Origin: Chloroflexota bacterium
GTDB lineage: Bacteria; Chloroflexota; Dormibacteria; Aeolococcales; Aeolococcaceae
DNA length: 64,000 nt
Direction of reading: 5' to 3'
NCBI GenBank assembly: GCA_005880985.1
Contig: VBIQ01000007.1
Span: 62,001-126,000 of the forward strand
Shown here one piece after another: positions 23,745 to 31,499 of this stretch. Numbering within the stretch: position 1 is the first letter of the stretch; every line of letters starts with the position of its first letter. The position numbers and the translations under genes were made by a program. The notes beneath the pieces are model-generated. The model ran no database searches, had not been told where the DNA came from, and saw nothing but the letters and a program-made list of their open reading frames with translations.

Positions 23745-26213
23745 ATGCGCACCTCGCTGCAGTGGATGCGCGACTTCGCGCCCCTGGACGCTCCGCTGGA
23801 GACCCTCAGCAACGCCCTGGTCGAGACCGGCACCGAGGTGGAGGATGTCCGCCGGCTGGCCGAGGGAACGGTGGTCGCTCGCATCGTCGGCCTGAGCCCG
23901 GTTCCCGAGGCGACGCGCAGCCCGCTGCTGATCGCCGAGATCGACACCGGCGGCGAGCAGACGACAACCCTGATCACCGGCGCCAGCAACCTCGGGGTGG
24001 GTGATCTCGTTCCCTACGCGCCTCCCGGCACGCTTCTGCCCGGATGGGACGAGCCGCTGGGCACCCGCATGATGCTCGGCAAATACCCGTCGCCGGGGAT
24101 GCTGCTGTCGAGCGCCGAGCTCGGTATCGGTGAGGACGCCGAAGGGATCCGGGTGCTCGACCACGGGGTGCCTGGCCAGGCGATCCACGAGGCGGTCGAC
24201 ACCGACGCGCTCATCGATGTGGCGGTGACCACCAACCGGCCCGACTGCCTCTCCCAGCTCGGCATCGCCCGCGAGCTCGCTGCCGCCCTGGGCGAAGCGG
24301 TCACCGACGGCTGGACCGAGACCATCCCCGAGGCGGTGCTCTCCGCCGCATCGTCCGAGGGGCGGCTCTCGGTGCGCATCGACGATCCCGACGGTTGTCC
24401 ACGGTTCTGCGCCGTGGTGATCGAGAACGTCGCCGTCGGCCCGTCGCCCTTCTGGCTGCGCCGGCGTCTGGAGGCGGTGGGACTGCGTCCCATCAACAAC
24501 GTCGTCGACGTCACCAACTATGTCGCCGCCGAGCTGGGACAGCCGCTGCACGCCTTTGATCTCGACCGCTTCATCGTCGCCAGTCCGGAGCCGACCGGCG
24601 CGGCGGAGGTGGTGGTGCGCCGGGCGCGCAGAGGCGAGCGGCTGCTCTGCCTCGACGGGGTCGAGCGCGTTCTCGACGGGGACCTGGTCGTCAGCTCGGG
24701 TGACCGGGTGGTGTCGCTGGCGGGAGTCATCGGCGGCCGGGACACGGCCGTCGACGAGGGCAGCCGCTCCGTCCTGCTCGAGGCCGCCTCCTGGGACTGG
24801 GTCAGCATCCGCAGCACGTCCAACCGACTCCAGCTGCGCACCGATGCCTCCTCCCGCTTTGACAAGGGACTCAGCGACACGCTTCCGCCCCCGGCGCTGC
24901 GGCGGGCGGCGGCGCTGATCGCCGAGCTCGGCGCCGGCCACGTCCTCCGCGGCCAGGCCGACGAGCACCCCGCTCCGCTGCCGCCGATCCCGCCCATCGA
25001 CGTGCCCGAGGGCTACCTCGAGTCGATCCTCGGCTGCCCGACCGACCCCTCCGAGGCCGCCACCGCGCTGGCCCGGCTGGGTTTCTCGGTGGAGCAGGAC
25101 GGCGGGGCGCTCCGGGTGCTGGCTCCTCACTGGCGGCGCGACGTGGCCATCCCTGCCGACGTGGTCGAGGAAGTGGGCCGGTCGCTGGGCTACGGCCGGG
25201 TGCCGAGCACGCTCCCCGGACGCCGCACCCCGGTCACCGCGCTGGCGCCGGCCGCGCCGCTCGACGACCGGGTGCGCGAGGTCTGCGCCGGCGCCGGTTT
25301 CGACGAGGTCATCACCTACTCCTTCACCTCCCGGGTCGCCGCCGCCCGGCTCGGCGGGCTGGGGCGGGGGATCACCCCGCTGCCGCTGCTCAATCCGCTC
25401 AGCGAGGAATGGAGCGTGCTCCGCACCAGCCTGCTGCCCGGGCTCTGCCTCGCCCTGGCCGCCAATCTCCGGCACGAGGCGGCGGACGTCGAGATCTTCG
25501 AGGTTGGCCGGGCCTTCTGGGAGGGCCAGCGGGTCCATCCTCCTGTCGGTTCCACCCCGGACGGCGCCGACAGCGGCCTTCCCCCGCTGCCCGCCGAGCC
25601 GCTCTTGGTCGGCCTGCTCTCACAGACGCACGACGGCGACGCGGCGGTTGCAGAGTCGCGACTTCGGCGGCTCCAGGCCGTGCTAGCGTGGCTCGTCCGA
25701 GAGCTGGCGGGAGGATCGCTGATCGTGGAGCCGATGACAGTCGAAGGCATGAATGCGGGGCGCTGCGGCGCGCTCGTGGTCGAGGGGCGGGGCGTCGGCG
25801 TTCTCGGCGAGCTCGAGCCCTCGGTCGCCGACGCCTACGAGCTCCGCGGCCGGGTGGCTGTTGCCGAGCTGCGACTCGACGCGGTGGCGCCCGAGGTGCC
25901 ACGCACCCCGCGGTTCCACACCCCGGCGAGGATGCCCGCGGTGGTGCGGGACCTCGCGGTGATCGTTCCCGAGGACACTCGCGCGGGCACCGCGCTCGCC
26001 GCCATCCGAGAGGCCGGCGGCACCCTTCTGGAGTCGGCCGAGCTGTACGACGAATACCGCGACGACCGGCTCGGTCCCGACCGCAAGGGATACACCTTCC
26101 GCCTCGTCTACCGCGCTCCCGATCGCACCCTCACCGGCGCCGAGGTCCAGTCGCTGCACGAGGCCATCGCCACAGCGCTGCGCGCCAGCTGCGGTGCCGA
26201 GGTGCGGGCATGA
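23745..26213 (+). CDS. pheT: Phenylalanyl-tRNA synthetase beta subunit
   Basis: It carries the editing and tRNA-binding functions of the PheST tetramer. The 822 residues read in family order. The N-terminal OB-fold contains TLITGASNLGVGDLVPYA. B3/B4 editing has NRPDCLSQLGIARELAAALG, and B1 follows with SNRLQLRTDASSRFDKGL. The C-terminal anticodon-binding domain has RFHTPARMPAVVRDLAV. It begins 15 nt after pheS and ends in an ATGA overlap with the next gene. Confidence 0.95.
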   Translation: MRTSLQWMRDFAPLDAPLETLSNALVETGTEVEDVRRLAEGTVVARIVGLSPVPEATRSPLLIAEIDTGGEQTTTLITGASNLGVGDLVPYAPPGTLLPGWDEPLGTRMMLGKYPSPGMLLSSAELGIGEDAEGIRVLDHGVPGQAIHEAVDTDALIDVAVTTNRPDCLSQLGIARELAAALGEAVTDGWTETIPEAVLSAASSEGRLSVRIDDPDGCPRFCAVVIENVAVGPSPFWLRRRLEAVGLRPINNVVDVTNYVAAELGQPLHAFDLDRFIVASPEPTGAAEVVVRRARRGERLLCLDGVERVLDGDLVVSSGDRVVSLAGVIGGRDTAVDEGSRSVLLEAASWDWVSIRSTSNRLQLRTDASSRFDKGLSDTLPPPALRRAAALIAELGAGHVLRGQADEHPAPLPPIPPIDVPEGYLESILGCPTDPSEAATALARLGFSVEQDGGALRVLAPHWRRDVAIPADVVEEVGRSLGYGRVPSTLPGRRTPVTALAPAAPLDDRVREVCAGAGFDEVITYSFTSRVAAARLGGLGRGITPLPLLNPLSEEWSVLRTSLLPGLCLALAANLRHEAADVEIFEVGRAFWEGQRVHPPVGSTPDGADSGLPPLPAEPLLVGLLSQTHDGDAAVAESRLRRLQAVLAWLVRELAGGSLIVEPMTVEGMNAGRCGALVVEGRGVGVLGELEPSVADAYELRGRVAVAELRLDAVAPEVPRTPRFHTPARMPAVVRDLAVIVPEDTRAGTALAAIREAGGTLLESAELYDEYRDDRLGPDRKGYTFRLVYRAPDRTLTGAEVQSLHEAIATALRASCGAEVRA

Positions 26214-26791
26214 GCCTGATCGTCGACGTCGTCGCCGTCATCCTGTTGGCCGGCAACGTCTACCTCGGCTGGCGGCTGGGACTCTTCGGGCGGATGTTCG
26301 CCTTCGCTGGCTTCTACGCCGGGGTGGCCGCCGCCGGCTTTGCCGGCAACGCCATCGAGCGCTTCTTCCACGGCGGCGGCAATCAGAGTGACCTCTGGGC
26401 GGCCGGCTGGACCTTCCTCGGAGTGGTCGCTGCCGTCACCCTGATGCTGGAGATCCTCGGCGCCCTCTATCGCGAGAAGGTGCGAGGCATCACCACCCTC
26501 GCCTTCGACCGCACCGCCGGCGCGATCGCGGGCGTGGTGGTCGCCGGCTTCGAGATCGCTCTGGTCGCCATCGTATGGCTGGCCGTCGGCAACACCAGCG
26601 ATCGGCAGTTCACCAACCTTCCCGCCGACCGGACCCAGGCGCGCCAGGGCATCGACAACTCCCTGATCACCAGCCACGTGTCGCGCCTCGACCCCGCCGT
26701 GCAGTCGGTGCTCAAGCCGGTGCTCCCTGGCGACCTGTCGTCATCGCTGGCCGACACCACCACCAACGGCAAGGACAGCCAAGCCAAGTAA
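26210..26791 (+). CDS. CvpA family membrane protein
   Basis: 193 residues with about four hydrophobic segments, beginning MSLIVDVVAVILLAGNVYLG, then LGLFGRMFAFAGFYAGVAAA. The pattern resembles CvpA/colicin V production proteins, which are inner-membrane proteins of poorly defined role. A hydrophilic C-terminal tail of about 60 residues follows. It overlaps pheT by 4 bp. Family assignment is from topology and the N-terminal pattern only. Confidence 0.6.
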   Translation: MSLIVDVVAVILLAGNVYLGWRLGLFGRMFAFAGFYAGVAAAGFAGNAIERFFHGGGNQSDLWAAGWTFLGVVAAVTLMLEILGALYREKVRGITTLAFDRTAGAIAGVVVAGFEIALVAIVWLAVGNTSDRQFTNLPADRTQARQGIDNSLITSHVSRLDPAVQSVLKPVLPGDLSSSLADTTTNGKDSQAK

Positions 26792-26792
26792 G

Positions 26793-27392
26793 GTGCACCG
26801 GCTGGGCCGCGGCTTCTTCGAGCGTCCCACCGTGCAGGTCGCCCGCGAGCTGGTCGGCGCCGCGCTGCTGGCGGATCCCGGTGGCGACGATGAGGTGCTG
26901 GCCCGGATCGTCGAGGTCGAGGCCTACCTCGGCACCCAGGACGAGGCGTCGCACGCGCACCGAGGCCCCACGCCGCGTGCGGCGATCATGTTCGGCGTCC
27001 CCGGCCACCTCTACGTCTACCTGAGCTACGGGATCCACCACTGCGCCAACCTGGTGACCGAACCCGACGGCCGGGCCGGAGCGGTGCTGCTGCGCGCCGC
27101 CGCGGTGGAGCGGGGAGAGGCGGTGGTGCGGCGCCGCCGCGAGGTCGCCGGGGGACGGACCCCGCAGCCGGCGGAGCGCCTGCTGAGCGGTCCCGGGAAC
27201 CTCTGCCAGGGGCTCCGGCTGGCGCGTGTCGACAACGGCATCGACGTGTGCGACGGCTCCTCGCGGCTGGCGGTGCTCGCGGCGGTCGAGCCGCCACCCC
27301 TGGTCAGCGGTCCGCGGGTCGGCATCAACCGCGCCGCCGGCGCCCCCCTCCGCTTCGCCTGGCGCAGCCATCCGGCGGTCTCACGGGGTTAG
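26793..27392 (+). CDS. mpg: 3-methyladenine DNA glycosylase (AAG/MPG family)
   Basis: It removes alkylated purines in base-excision repair. Family motifs are LGRGFFERPTVQVARELVGA, the catalytic region RIVEVEAYLGTQDEASHAHRG (E of VEAY activates water), GHLYVYLSYGIHHCANLV and LLSGPGNLCQGL. At 199 residues the length is normal. GTG start lies one base after the preceding stop. Confidence 0.93.
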   Translation: MHRLGRGFFERPTVQVARELVGAALLADPGGDDEVLARIVEVEAYLGTQDEASHAHRGPTPRAAIMFGVPGHLYVYLSYGIHHCANLVTEPDGRAGAVLLRAAAVERGEAVVRRRREVAGGRTPQPAERLLSGPGNLCQGLRLARVDNGIDVCDGSSRLAVLAAVEPPPLVSGPRVGINRAAGAPLRFAWRSHPAVSRG

Positions 27393-27395
27393 CGC

Positions 27396-27548
27396 TCAGC
27401 GCGGCAAAGCCGCGCCCGGCGCGGAGTCGCGCCCGAAAGGGGGGTGCGCTGCGAGGCGAACCCGAGTGGCGCAGGGGGCGGCAGCCCCCTCCGTGGGCGG
27501 CACGTGGTGTGCCGCCCTCCCGCCGCGCCGCAGCGCGACGTCAAGACC
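27396..27548 (+). repeat. Dispersed multi-hairpin repeat, copy C
   Basis: It starts 4 bp after the mpg stop. Hairpins in order are GCGCGGCAAAGCCGCGC, GGCGCGGAGTCGCGCC, GGGGGCGGCAGCCCCC, GGGCGGCAC-GTGGT-GTGCCGCCC and CGCGCCGCAGCGCG, ending ACGTCAAGACCG. Copy D begins exactly 200 bp downstream in the same orientation. Confidence 0.9.
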
Positions 27549-27595
27549 GTTGCGAGAACTGAATCCCAGTCAGCCCGAAACGGAGGCGTCGCGCC

Positions 27596-27741
27596 TCAGC
27601 GCGGCAAAGCCGCGCCCGGCGCGGAGTCGCGCCGTGGCAGGGGTGCGCTGCGAGGCGAAGCCGAGTGGCGCAGGGGGCGGCAGCCCCCTCCGTGGGCGGC
27701 ACGTGGTGTGCCGCCCTCCCGCCGCGCGAAGCGCGCCGTAA
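27596..27741 (+). repeat. Dispersed multi-hairpin repeat, copy D
   Basis: Near-identical direct repeat of copy C with a period of 200 bp. It differs mainly after GTCGCGCC (GTGGCAGGGG instead of CGAAAGGGGGG) and at the 3' end, where GCGCGCCGTAAAAGAA replaces the ACGTCAAGACCG tail, probably because it abuts the terminator of the - strand RNA. Confidence 0.9.
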
Positions 27742-27770
27742 AAGAAGGGCCGGCCATCTGGGGCCGGCCC
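27740..27770 (-). terminator. Intrinsic terminator of the - strand RNA
   Basis: GGGCCGGCC (27747-27755) and GGCCGGCCC (27762-27770) form a 9-bp perfect stem. On the - strand it is followed by TTCTTTT; on the + strand no U-run follows. It therefore terminates transcription coming from the right. Confidence 0.7.
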
Positions 27771-28051
27771 AACAAATCCGAACTCTGTCGGTACCCGATC
27801 ACGTCGGGTTGTCAGCGGCACCGCTCCCCGGTGCCTGGGTGGGATGCCCCGCCGGCGACGAGCGACTCGACGACACTTCCCGCGACCCATGGCGGCGATC
27901 CAGCCGGGGACCTACCCGACGATCAGCGGCCCGGGTCCGGGGCGCTCGGCCGTCAGCCGGGCCCTACCTCTCCGCCCTCGTGTGCCGCAGACGCTGCCAG
28001 GCAGTACGCATCGCGAAGCTTGCATCCTCCGTGTGCGGTACCCGTTGTCGA
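27740..28051 (-). ncRNA. Candidate structured non-coding RNA (~310 nt)
   Basis: A - strand unit is bounded by a near-consensus promoter (28059-28086) and an intrinsic terminator. It contains no convincing protein. The transcript is rich in stable hairpins, e.g. CACCG-GGGAG-CGGTG, CCCGA-CGTGA-TCGGG and GGCCCGG...CCGGGCC. Near its 3' end, ACAGAGTTCGG loosely recalls the conserved RNase P RNA 3' element, but the obligatory GAGGAAAGTCC partner is absent, and there is no tmRNA CCA end or SRP GGAAGGAAGCAGC. The class is unknown; a divergent housekeeping RNA or a regulatory RNA are both possible. It lies divergent to tyrS. Confidence 0.5.
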
Positions 28052-28058
28052 CGCCTCT

Positions 28059-28086
28059 AGCCTACCCCCCTGATCGGCGGTGTCAA
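28059..28086 (-). promoter_or_regulatory. Promoter of the - strand ncRNA
   Basis: Read on the - strand, TTGACA (28086-28081) and TAGGCT (28064-28059) are separated by 16 bp. Transcription would start near 28051. The consensus -35 is one of the best in the window. Confidence 0.65.
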
Positions 28087-28164
28087 CCCTGGTCGAGACC
28101 GTCGGCGCGCCGCCGCCATTCGGTGCGCGTGCGCCGTTTGGCGCTGACAGCAAAGGGCAGTTGC

Positions 28165-28170
28165 TATCGT
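28165..28170 (+). promoter_or_regulatory. -10 hexamer of the tyrS transcript
   Basis: TATCGT ends 11 nt before ATG 28182 and 8 nt before GTG 28179. The transcript would be leaderless or have a very short leader; the GGGAG next to the start could still serve as a weak ribosome-binding site. Confidence 0.45.
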
Positions 28171-28181
28171 GGCCGGGAGTG

Positions 28182-29423
28182 ATGCAGAGCGTCGACGAGT
28201 TCGCCCGCGGCACCGAGCACCTCGAGGATCGGGATCACCTGGTGGCGCGGCTGGCACGCGGTGATCGCCTGCGCATCAAGTGGGGCGTCGACCCCACCGC
28301 ACCCGACATCCACCTGGGGCACACCGTGCCCATGCGCCGCCTGCGCGCCTGGCAGGACTCCGGACACCTGCCGGTGATCGTCATCGGCGACTGGACGGCG
28401 CGCATCGGCGATCCCAGCGGGCGCTCGGAGACGCGACCGCCGCTCTCCGCCGCGGAGGTGGATGCCAACGCCGAGACGTACCTGGCTCAGCTGTTCAGCA
28501 TCCTCGACCGCGCCCGCACCGAGGTGCGCCGCCAGGCCGAGTGGTTCGACGGTATGGGCCTTGCGGAGGTTCTCCGGCTCTGCACGACACGCACCGTCCA
28601 GCAACTGCTGCAGCGCACCGATTTCACCGAGCGGATGGCCGCCGAGCACGCCGTCGGCGTCCACGAGCTGATGTACCCGCTGCTGCAGGGCTACGACTCG
28701 GTCGCGGTGGGAGCCGATGTCGAGCTCGGCGGCACCGATCAGCTCTTCAACCTGCTGGCAGCGCGTGACGTGCAGCGAGCGTACGGCCAGGAGCCCCAGG
28801 ACGTGGTCACCGTTCCGCTGCTCGAGGGCACCGACGGCGTTCGCAAGATGAGCAAGAGCTACGACAACTACATCGGCATCGCCGAGCCCCCGGAGGCGCA
28901 GTTCGGCAAGGCGATGTCGATCCCCGACGACCTGATTGTCAAGTACTTGACCCTGGTCACCGACCTGCCGGCGTCGCGGGTCGACGCGGTGGCGCTGGCG
29001 ATGCAGCACGGGGAGCTCAATCCCCGTGACGCCAAGGCCCTGCTGGCGACGGCCATCGTCCGCCAGTTCCACGGAGAGGATGAGGCTCGCCGGGCCGACG
29101 AGGAGTTCACCCGGGTGCATCGCGGTGGAGGGCTCCCCGACCAGGTGCCGGTGGCCGAGGTGGAGATGAGGGAGTGGGACGCCCTGGAGCTCGCCCGGCG
29201 CGTGCAGGACGCGAGCGGTGAGGCGCGCAGCAGCAGCGAGCTGCGCCGCCTCCTCGCCCAGGGCGGCATCGCCATCATGGCGCCATCGCAGCACAGCTGG
29301 CGACAGCTGCGGCCCGACCAGCCGGTCCCGATCGTGGACGGCACCGTGCTCCGTATCGGCAAGCACCTCTACCGCCGCCTGGTCCCACCCGGGGCCGCCA
29401 CCGGGGCGCGCGTAGACTCCTGA
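28182..29423 (+). CDS. tyrS: Tyrosyl-tRNA synthetase
   Basis: Class I synthetase. The HIGH-type motif is DIHLGHTVPMRRL, and the Tyr-specific ELGGTDQLFNLLAARDVQ and RKMSKSYDNYIGI (KMSKS) are intact. The C-terminal S4-like RNA-binding domain spans about residues 345-400. At 413 residues it resembles the TyrZ-type subgroup. The frame is open back to GTG 28080, but similarity begins only at MQSVDEFARGTEHL, so ATG 28182 (or GTG 28179) is preferred. Confidence 0.93.
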   Translation: MQSVDEFARGTEHLEDRDHLVARLARGDRLRIKWGVDPTAPDIHLGHTVPMRRLRAWQDSGHLPVIVIGDWTARIGDPSGRSETRPPLSAAEVDANAETYLAQLFSILDRARTEVRRQAEWFDGMGLAEVLRLCTTRTVQQLLQRTDFTERMAAEHAVGVHELMYPLLQGYDSVAVGADVELGGTDQLFNLLAARDVQRAYGQEPQDVVTVPLLEGTDGVRKMSKSYDNYIGIAEPPEAQFGKAMSIPDDLIVKYLTLVTDLPASRVDAVALAMQHGELNPRDAKALLATAIVRQFHGEDEARRADEEFTRVHRGGGLPDQVPVAEVEMREWDALELARRVQDASGEARSSSELRRLLAQGGIAIMAPSQHSWRQLRPDQPVPIVDGTVLRIGKHLYRRLVPPGAATGARVDS

Positions 29424-29436
29424 GCAGCCGCGCACC

Positions 29437-29442
29437 TACAAT
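29437..29442 (+). promoter_or_regulatory. -10 hexamer of the yebC-ruvCAB operon
   Basis: TACAAT 57 nt before the yebC ATG implies a leader of about 50 nt. GGGGAG at 29489-29494 serves as Shine-Dalgarno, so this start is leadered, in contrast to many others here. Confidence 0.45.
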
Positions 29443-29499
29443 CTGAACGTCTGTTCGGCGTGCCGGAGCGCCGCAGCCAGTGCGCCCTGGGGAGTCCTC

Positions 29500-30258
29500 A
29501 TGTCCGGTCACAGCAAGTGGGCGGGGATCAAGCACAAGAAGGCGGTGGTCGACGCCCGGCGAGGCCAGGTCTTCACCAAGGTCGCCCGCGAGCTCACCGT
29601 CGCCGCCCGCGAGGGAGGCCCCGACCCGGCCGGCAACTTCCGGCTGCGGCTCGCCGTCCAGAAGGCGCGCGATGTCAACATGCCGGCCGACAACATCGAG
29701 CGGGCCATCGCCCGCGGGGCGGGCAGCAAGGACGGCGCCCAGCTCGAGGACATCCGCTACGAGGGCTACGGCCCTCACGGCGTGGCGGTCATGGTGGACG
29801 TGCTCACCGACAACCGCAATCGCACCGTCGCCGCGCTGCGCAACATCTTCACCCGCGCCGGCGGCTCCCTCGGTGAGACCAACAGCGTCGGCTGGATGTT
29901 CAACCAGCGCGGGGTGATCGCCGTCGCCGCCGGGGGGCGCGACCCCGAGGAGCTTGCCCTGGAGCTGCTGGAGGTCGTCGACGTCGGCGCCGACGGCGAC
30001 ATCTCGGTCGAGGGCAGCGGGGTTCAGGTCACCCTGGCGCCGGCGCTCTTCGAGCAGGCGCGCCGAGCGCTCGAGGAGCGCGGGTACAGCATCGAGGATG
30101 CCGAGGTCACCATGACCCCCAGCACCTCGGTGCCGCTCGACGCCAAGCAGGCGCCGGCGGTGCTGCGCCTGCTCGAGGCTCTCGAGGAGCACGACGACGT
30201 GCAGCAGGTGTATGCCAACGCCGAGATCCCGAACGACGTCCTCGAGTCGGTGGGGTGA
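29500..30258 (+). CDS. yebC: YebC/PmpR family protein
   Basis: 252 residues with the family signature MSGHSKWAGIKHKKAVVDARRG, then NMPADNIERAIARGAG and YEGYGPHGVAVMVDVLTDNRNRT. YebC proteins are described as transcriptional regulators and, more recently, as factors that relieve ribosome stalling at proline stretches. yebC upstream of ruvCAB is a widespread arrangement. Confidence 0.95.
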   Translation: MSGHSKWAGIKHKKAVVDARRGQVFTKVARELTVAAREGGPDPAGNFRLRLAVQKARDVNMPADNIERAIARGAGSKDGAQLEDIRYEGYGPHGVAVMVDVLTDNRNRTVAALRNIFTRAGGSLGETNSVGWMFNQRGVIAVAAGGRDPEELALELLEVVDVGADGDISVEGSGVQVTLAPALFEQARRALEERGYSIEDAEVTMTPSTSVPLDAKQAPAVLRLLEALEEHDDVQQVYANAEIPNDVLESVG

Positions 30259-30273
30259 GGCGGGGCGCCTGAG

Positions 30274-30834
30274 TTGAGAATCCTCGGCGTCGATCCCGGG
30301 GTGGCACGAATCGGGGTCGCCGTCGTCGAGGGGGAGCCGGGCCGGCTGCGACTGCTCCATGCCGGGTGCATCGAGACCGCGGCAGGGCGACCGGAGGAAC
30401 AGCGGCTGTCGGAGCTCTTCGATGCGCTGACCGCGCTGATCACCGCCGAGCAGCCCGAGGCGGCGGCGGTGGAGCAGCTCTTCTTCGCCAGCAACCGCCG
30501 CAGCGCGATGCGTGTCGCCCAGGCGCGTGGGGTGGCGCTGTGCGCTCTGGCGCGATCCGGCCTGCCGGTGGCGGAGTACACCCCGATGCAGGTCAAGCAG
30601 GCGGTCGCCGGCTGGGGTGCGGCCGGCAAGTCGCAGGTGGCGCGGATGTCGTTCCGGCTGCTCGGTCTCGACAGCGTTCCCGGTCCCGACGACGTCAGCG
30701 ACGCCTGCGCGGTCGCCATCTGTCACCATCACCGGGCGCGCCTGGTGGTCGCGACCGGACGGAGGGCGGCGGCGGGAGCGATGTCGCCGGGTCTTGCCGA
30801 GGCGGTCGCGCGGGCGCGACCGGTGAGCCCGTGA
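30274..30834 (+). CDS. ruvC: Holliday-junction resolvase RuvC
   Basis: RuvC cleaves Holliday junctions after RuvAB branch migration. RILGVDPGVARIGVAVVE carries the first catalytic Asp. The second acidic residue is in AAVEQLFFASN, and PDDVSDACAVAICHHH supplies the C-terminal Asp pair. TTG start at 30274, 15 nt after the yebC stop. 186 residues. GTGA-type overlap with ruvA. Confidence 0.94.
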   Translation: MRILGVDPGVARIGVAVVEGEPGRLRLLHAGCIETAAGRPEEQRLSELFDALTALITAEQPEAAAVEQLFFASNRRSAMRVAQARGVALCALARSGLPVAEYTPMQVKQAVAGWGAAGKSQVARMSFRLLGLDSVPGPDDVSDACAVAICHHHRARLVVATGRRAAAGAMSPGLAEAVARARPVSP

Positions 30835-31499
30835 TCGCCCTGCTGCGCGGCCGGGTGCTCGCCCTGGGCGACGAGGACGCCATCATCGACGTCGGCGGCG
30901 TCGGCTATCGCGTCTTCTGTCACCTGCGCACGCTGGCGACGCTCCATGAGCACCGCGGCGTGGAGACCGAGGTCACCCTGCACGTGCACACCGCGGTCAG
31001 CGACGACGACATCCGGCTCTTCGGCTTTCCCAGCCGTGACGAGCTGCGGCTCTTCCGGCTGCTCATCGGGGTGGAGCGCATCGGGCCCAAGGCGGCGCTG
31101 TCGATCCTGGGCCGGGCCGAGCTGCCGACGCTGGTGCGGGCGGTGCGCGGCGGTGAGGTCGCGCTGCTCTCCTCGGTCCCGGGGATCGGGCGCAAGACCG
31201 CCGAGCGGGTGATCCTCGAGCTGCGCGACAAGCTGGACGGGCTGGCCCTGCCGGGCGCTGCGACGCGGTCGCGCGACGGCGAGAGCGCGGCGGTGGCGTC
31301 CGCGGTGGAGGGGCTGGTCGGCCTCGGCTTCCGCGAGAGCGAAGCCCGGGCTGCGGTCGCCGATGCGGTCGCCGGAGTGGGGGAGGAGCCCGAGGTTGCC
31401 GCCCTGGTGAGCGCGGCGCTGCGACAACTCGACACCACCGCCGGACCGCCGGTCCCGCCGAAGCGGGCGGTGCGGACGGTGGGATCGGCGGCGCGGTGA
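30831..31499 (+). CDS. ruvA: Holliday-junction branch-migration protein RuvA
   Basis: RuvA tetramers bind junction DNA and load RuvB. Domain I begins MIALLRGRVLALGDEDAIIDVGGVGY. The HhH region has GVERIGPKAALSILG and VPGIGRKTAERVILELRDK, and domain III is the final ~45-residue helical bundle (VEGLVGLGFRESEARAAV). 222 residues; GTG start overlaps ruvC, and its stop overlaps ruvB. Confidence 0.94.
   Translation: MIALLRGRVLALGDEDAIIDVGGVGYRVFCHLRTLATLHEHRGVETEVTLHVHTAVSDDDIRLFGFPSRDELRLFRLLIGVERIGPKAALSILGRAELPTLVRAVRGGEVALLSSVPGIGRKTAERVILELRDKLDGLALPGAATRSRDGESAAVASAVEGLVGLGFRESEARAAVADAVAGVGEEPEVAALVSAALRQLDTTAGPPVPPKRAVRTVGSAAR

Noticed and set aside
27396-27741. CRISPR array
   Set aside because: Only two direct copies of a ~145-bp structured element with a single ~50-bp spacer, and no cas genes.
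27740-28051. RNase P RNA, tmRNA or SRP RNA as identity of the - strand transcript
   Set aside because: RNase P's GAGGAAAGTCC element, tmRNA's tRNA-like ends with CCA and SRP's GGAAGGAAGCAGC are all absent. Only a weak 3' resemblance to RNase P remains.
27444-28073. Protein-coding genes within the repeat cluster and tyrS upstream region
   Set aside because: Frames there are Arg/Ala/Pro-rich translations of the hairpin repeat, not conserved in reading frame between copies, with no ribosome-binding sites.
27836-28181. Possible T-box riboswitch upstream of tyrS (GGGTGGGATGCCCCGCC)
   Set aside because: It does not match the invariant T-box core, it is ~330 nt from tyrS, no terminator/antiterminator faces tyrS, and a promoter-like TATCGT lies just before the start. 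The sequence is better explained as the antisense of the - strand RNA.
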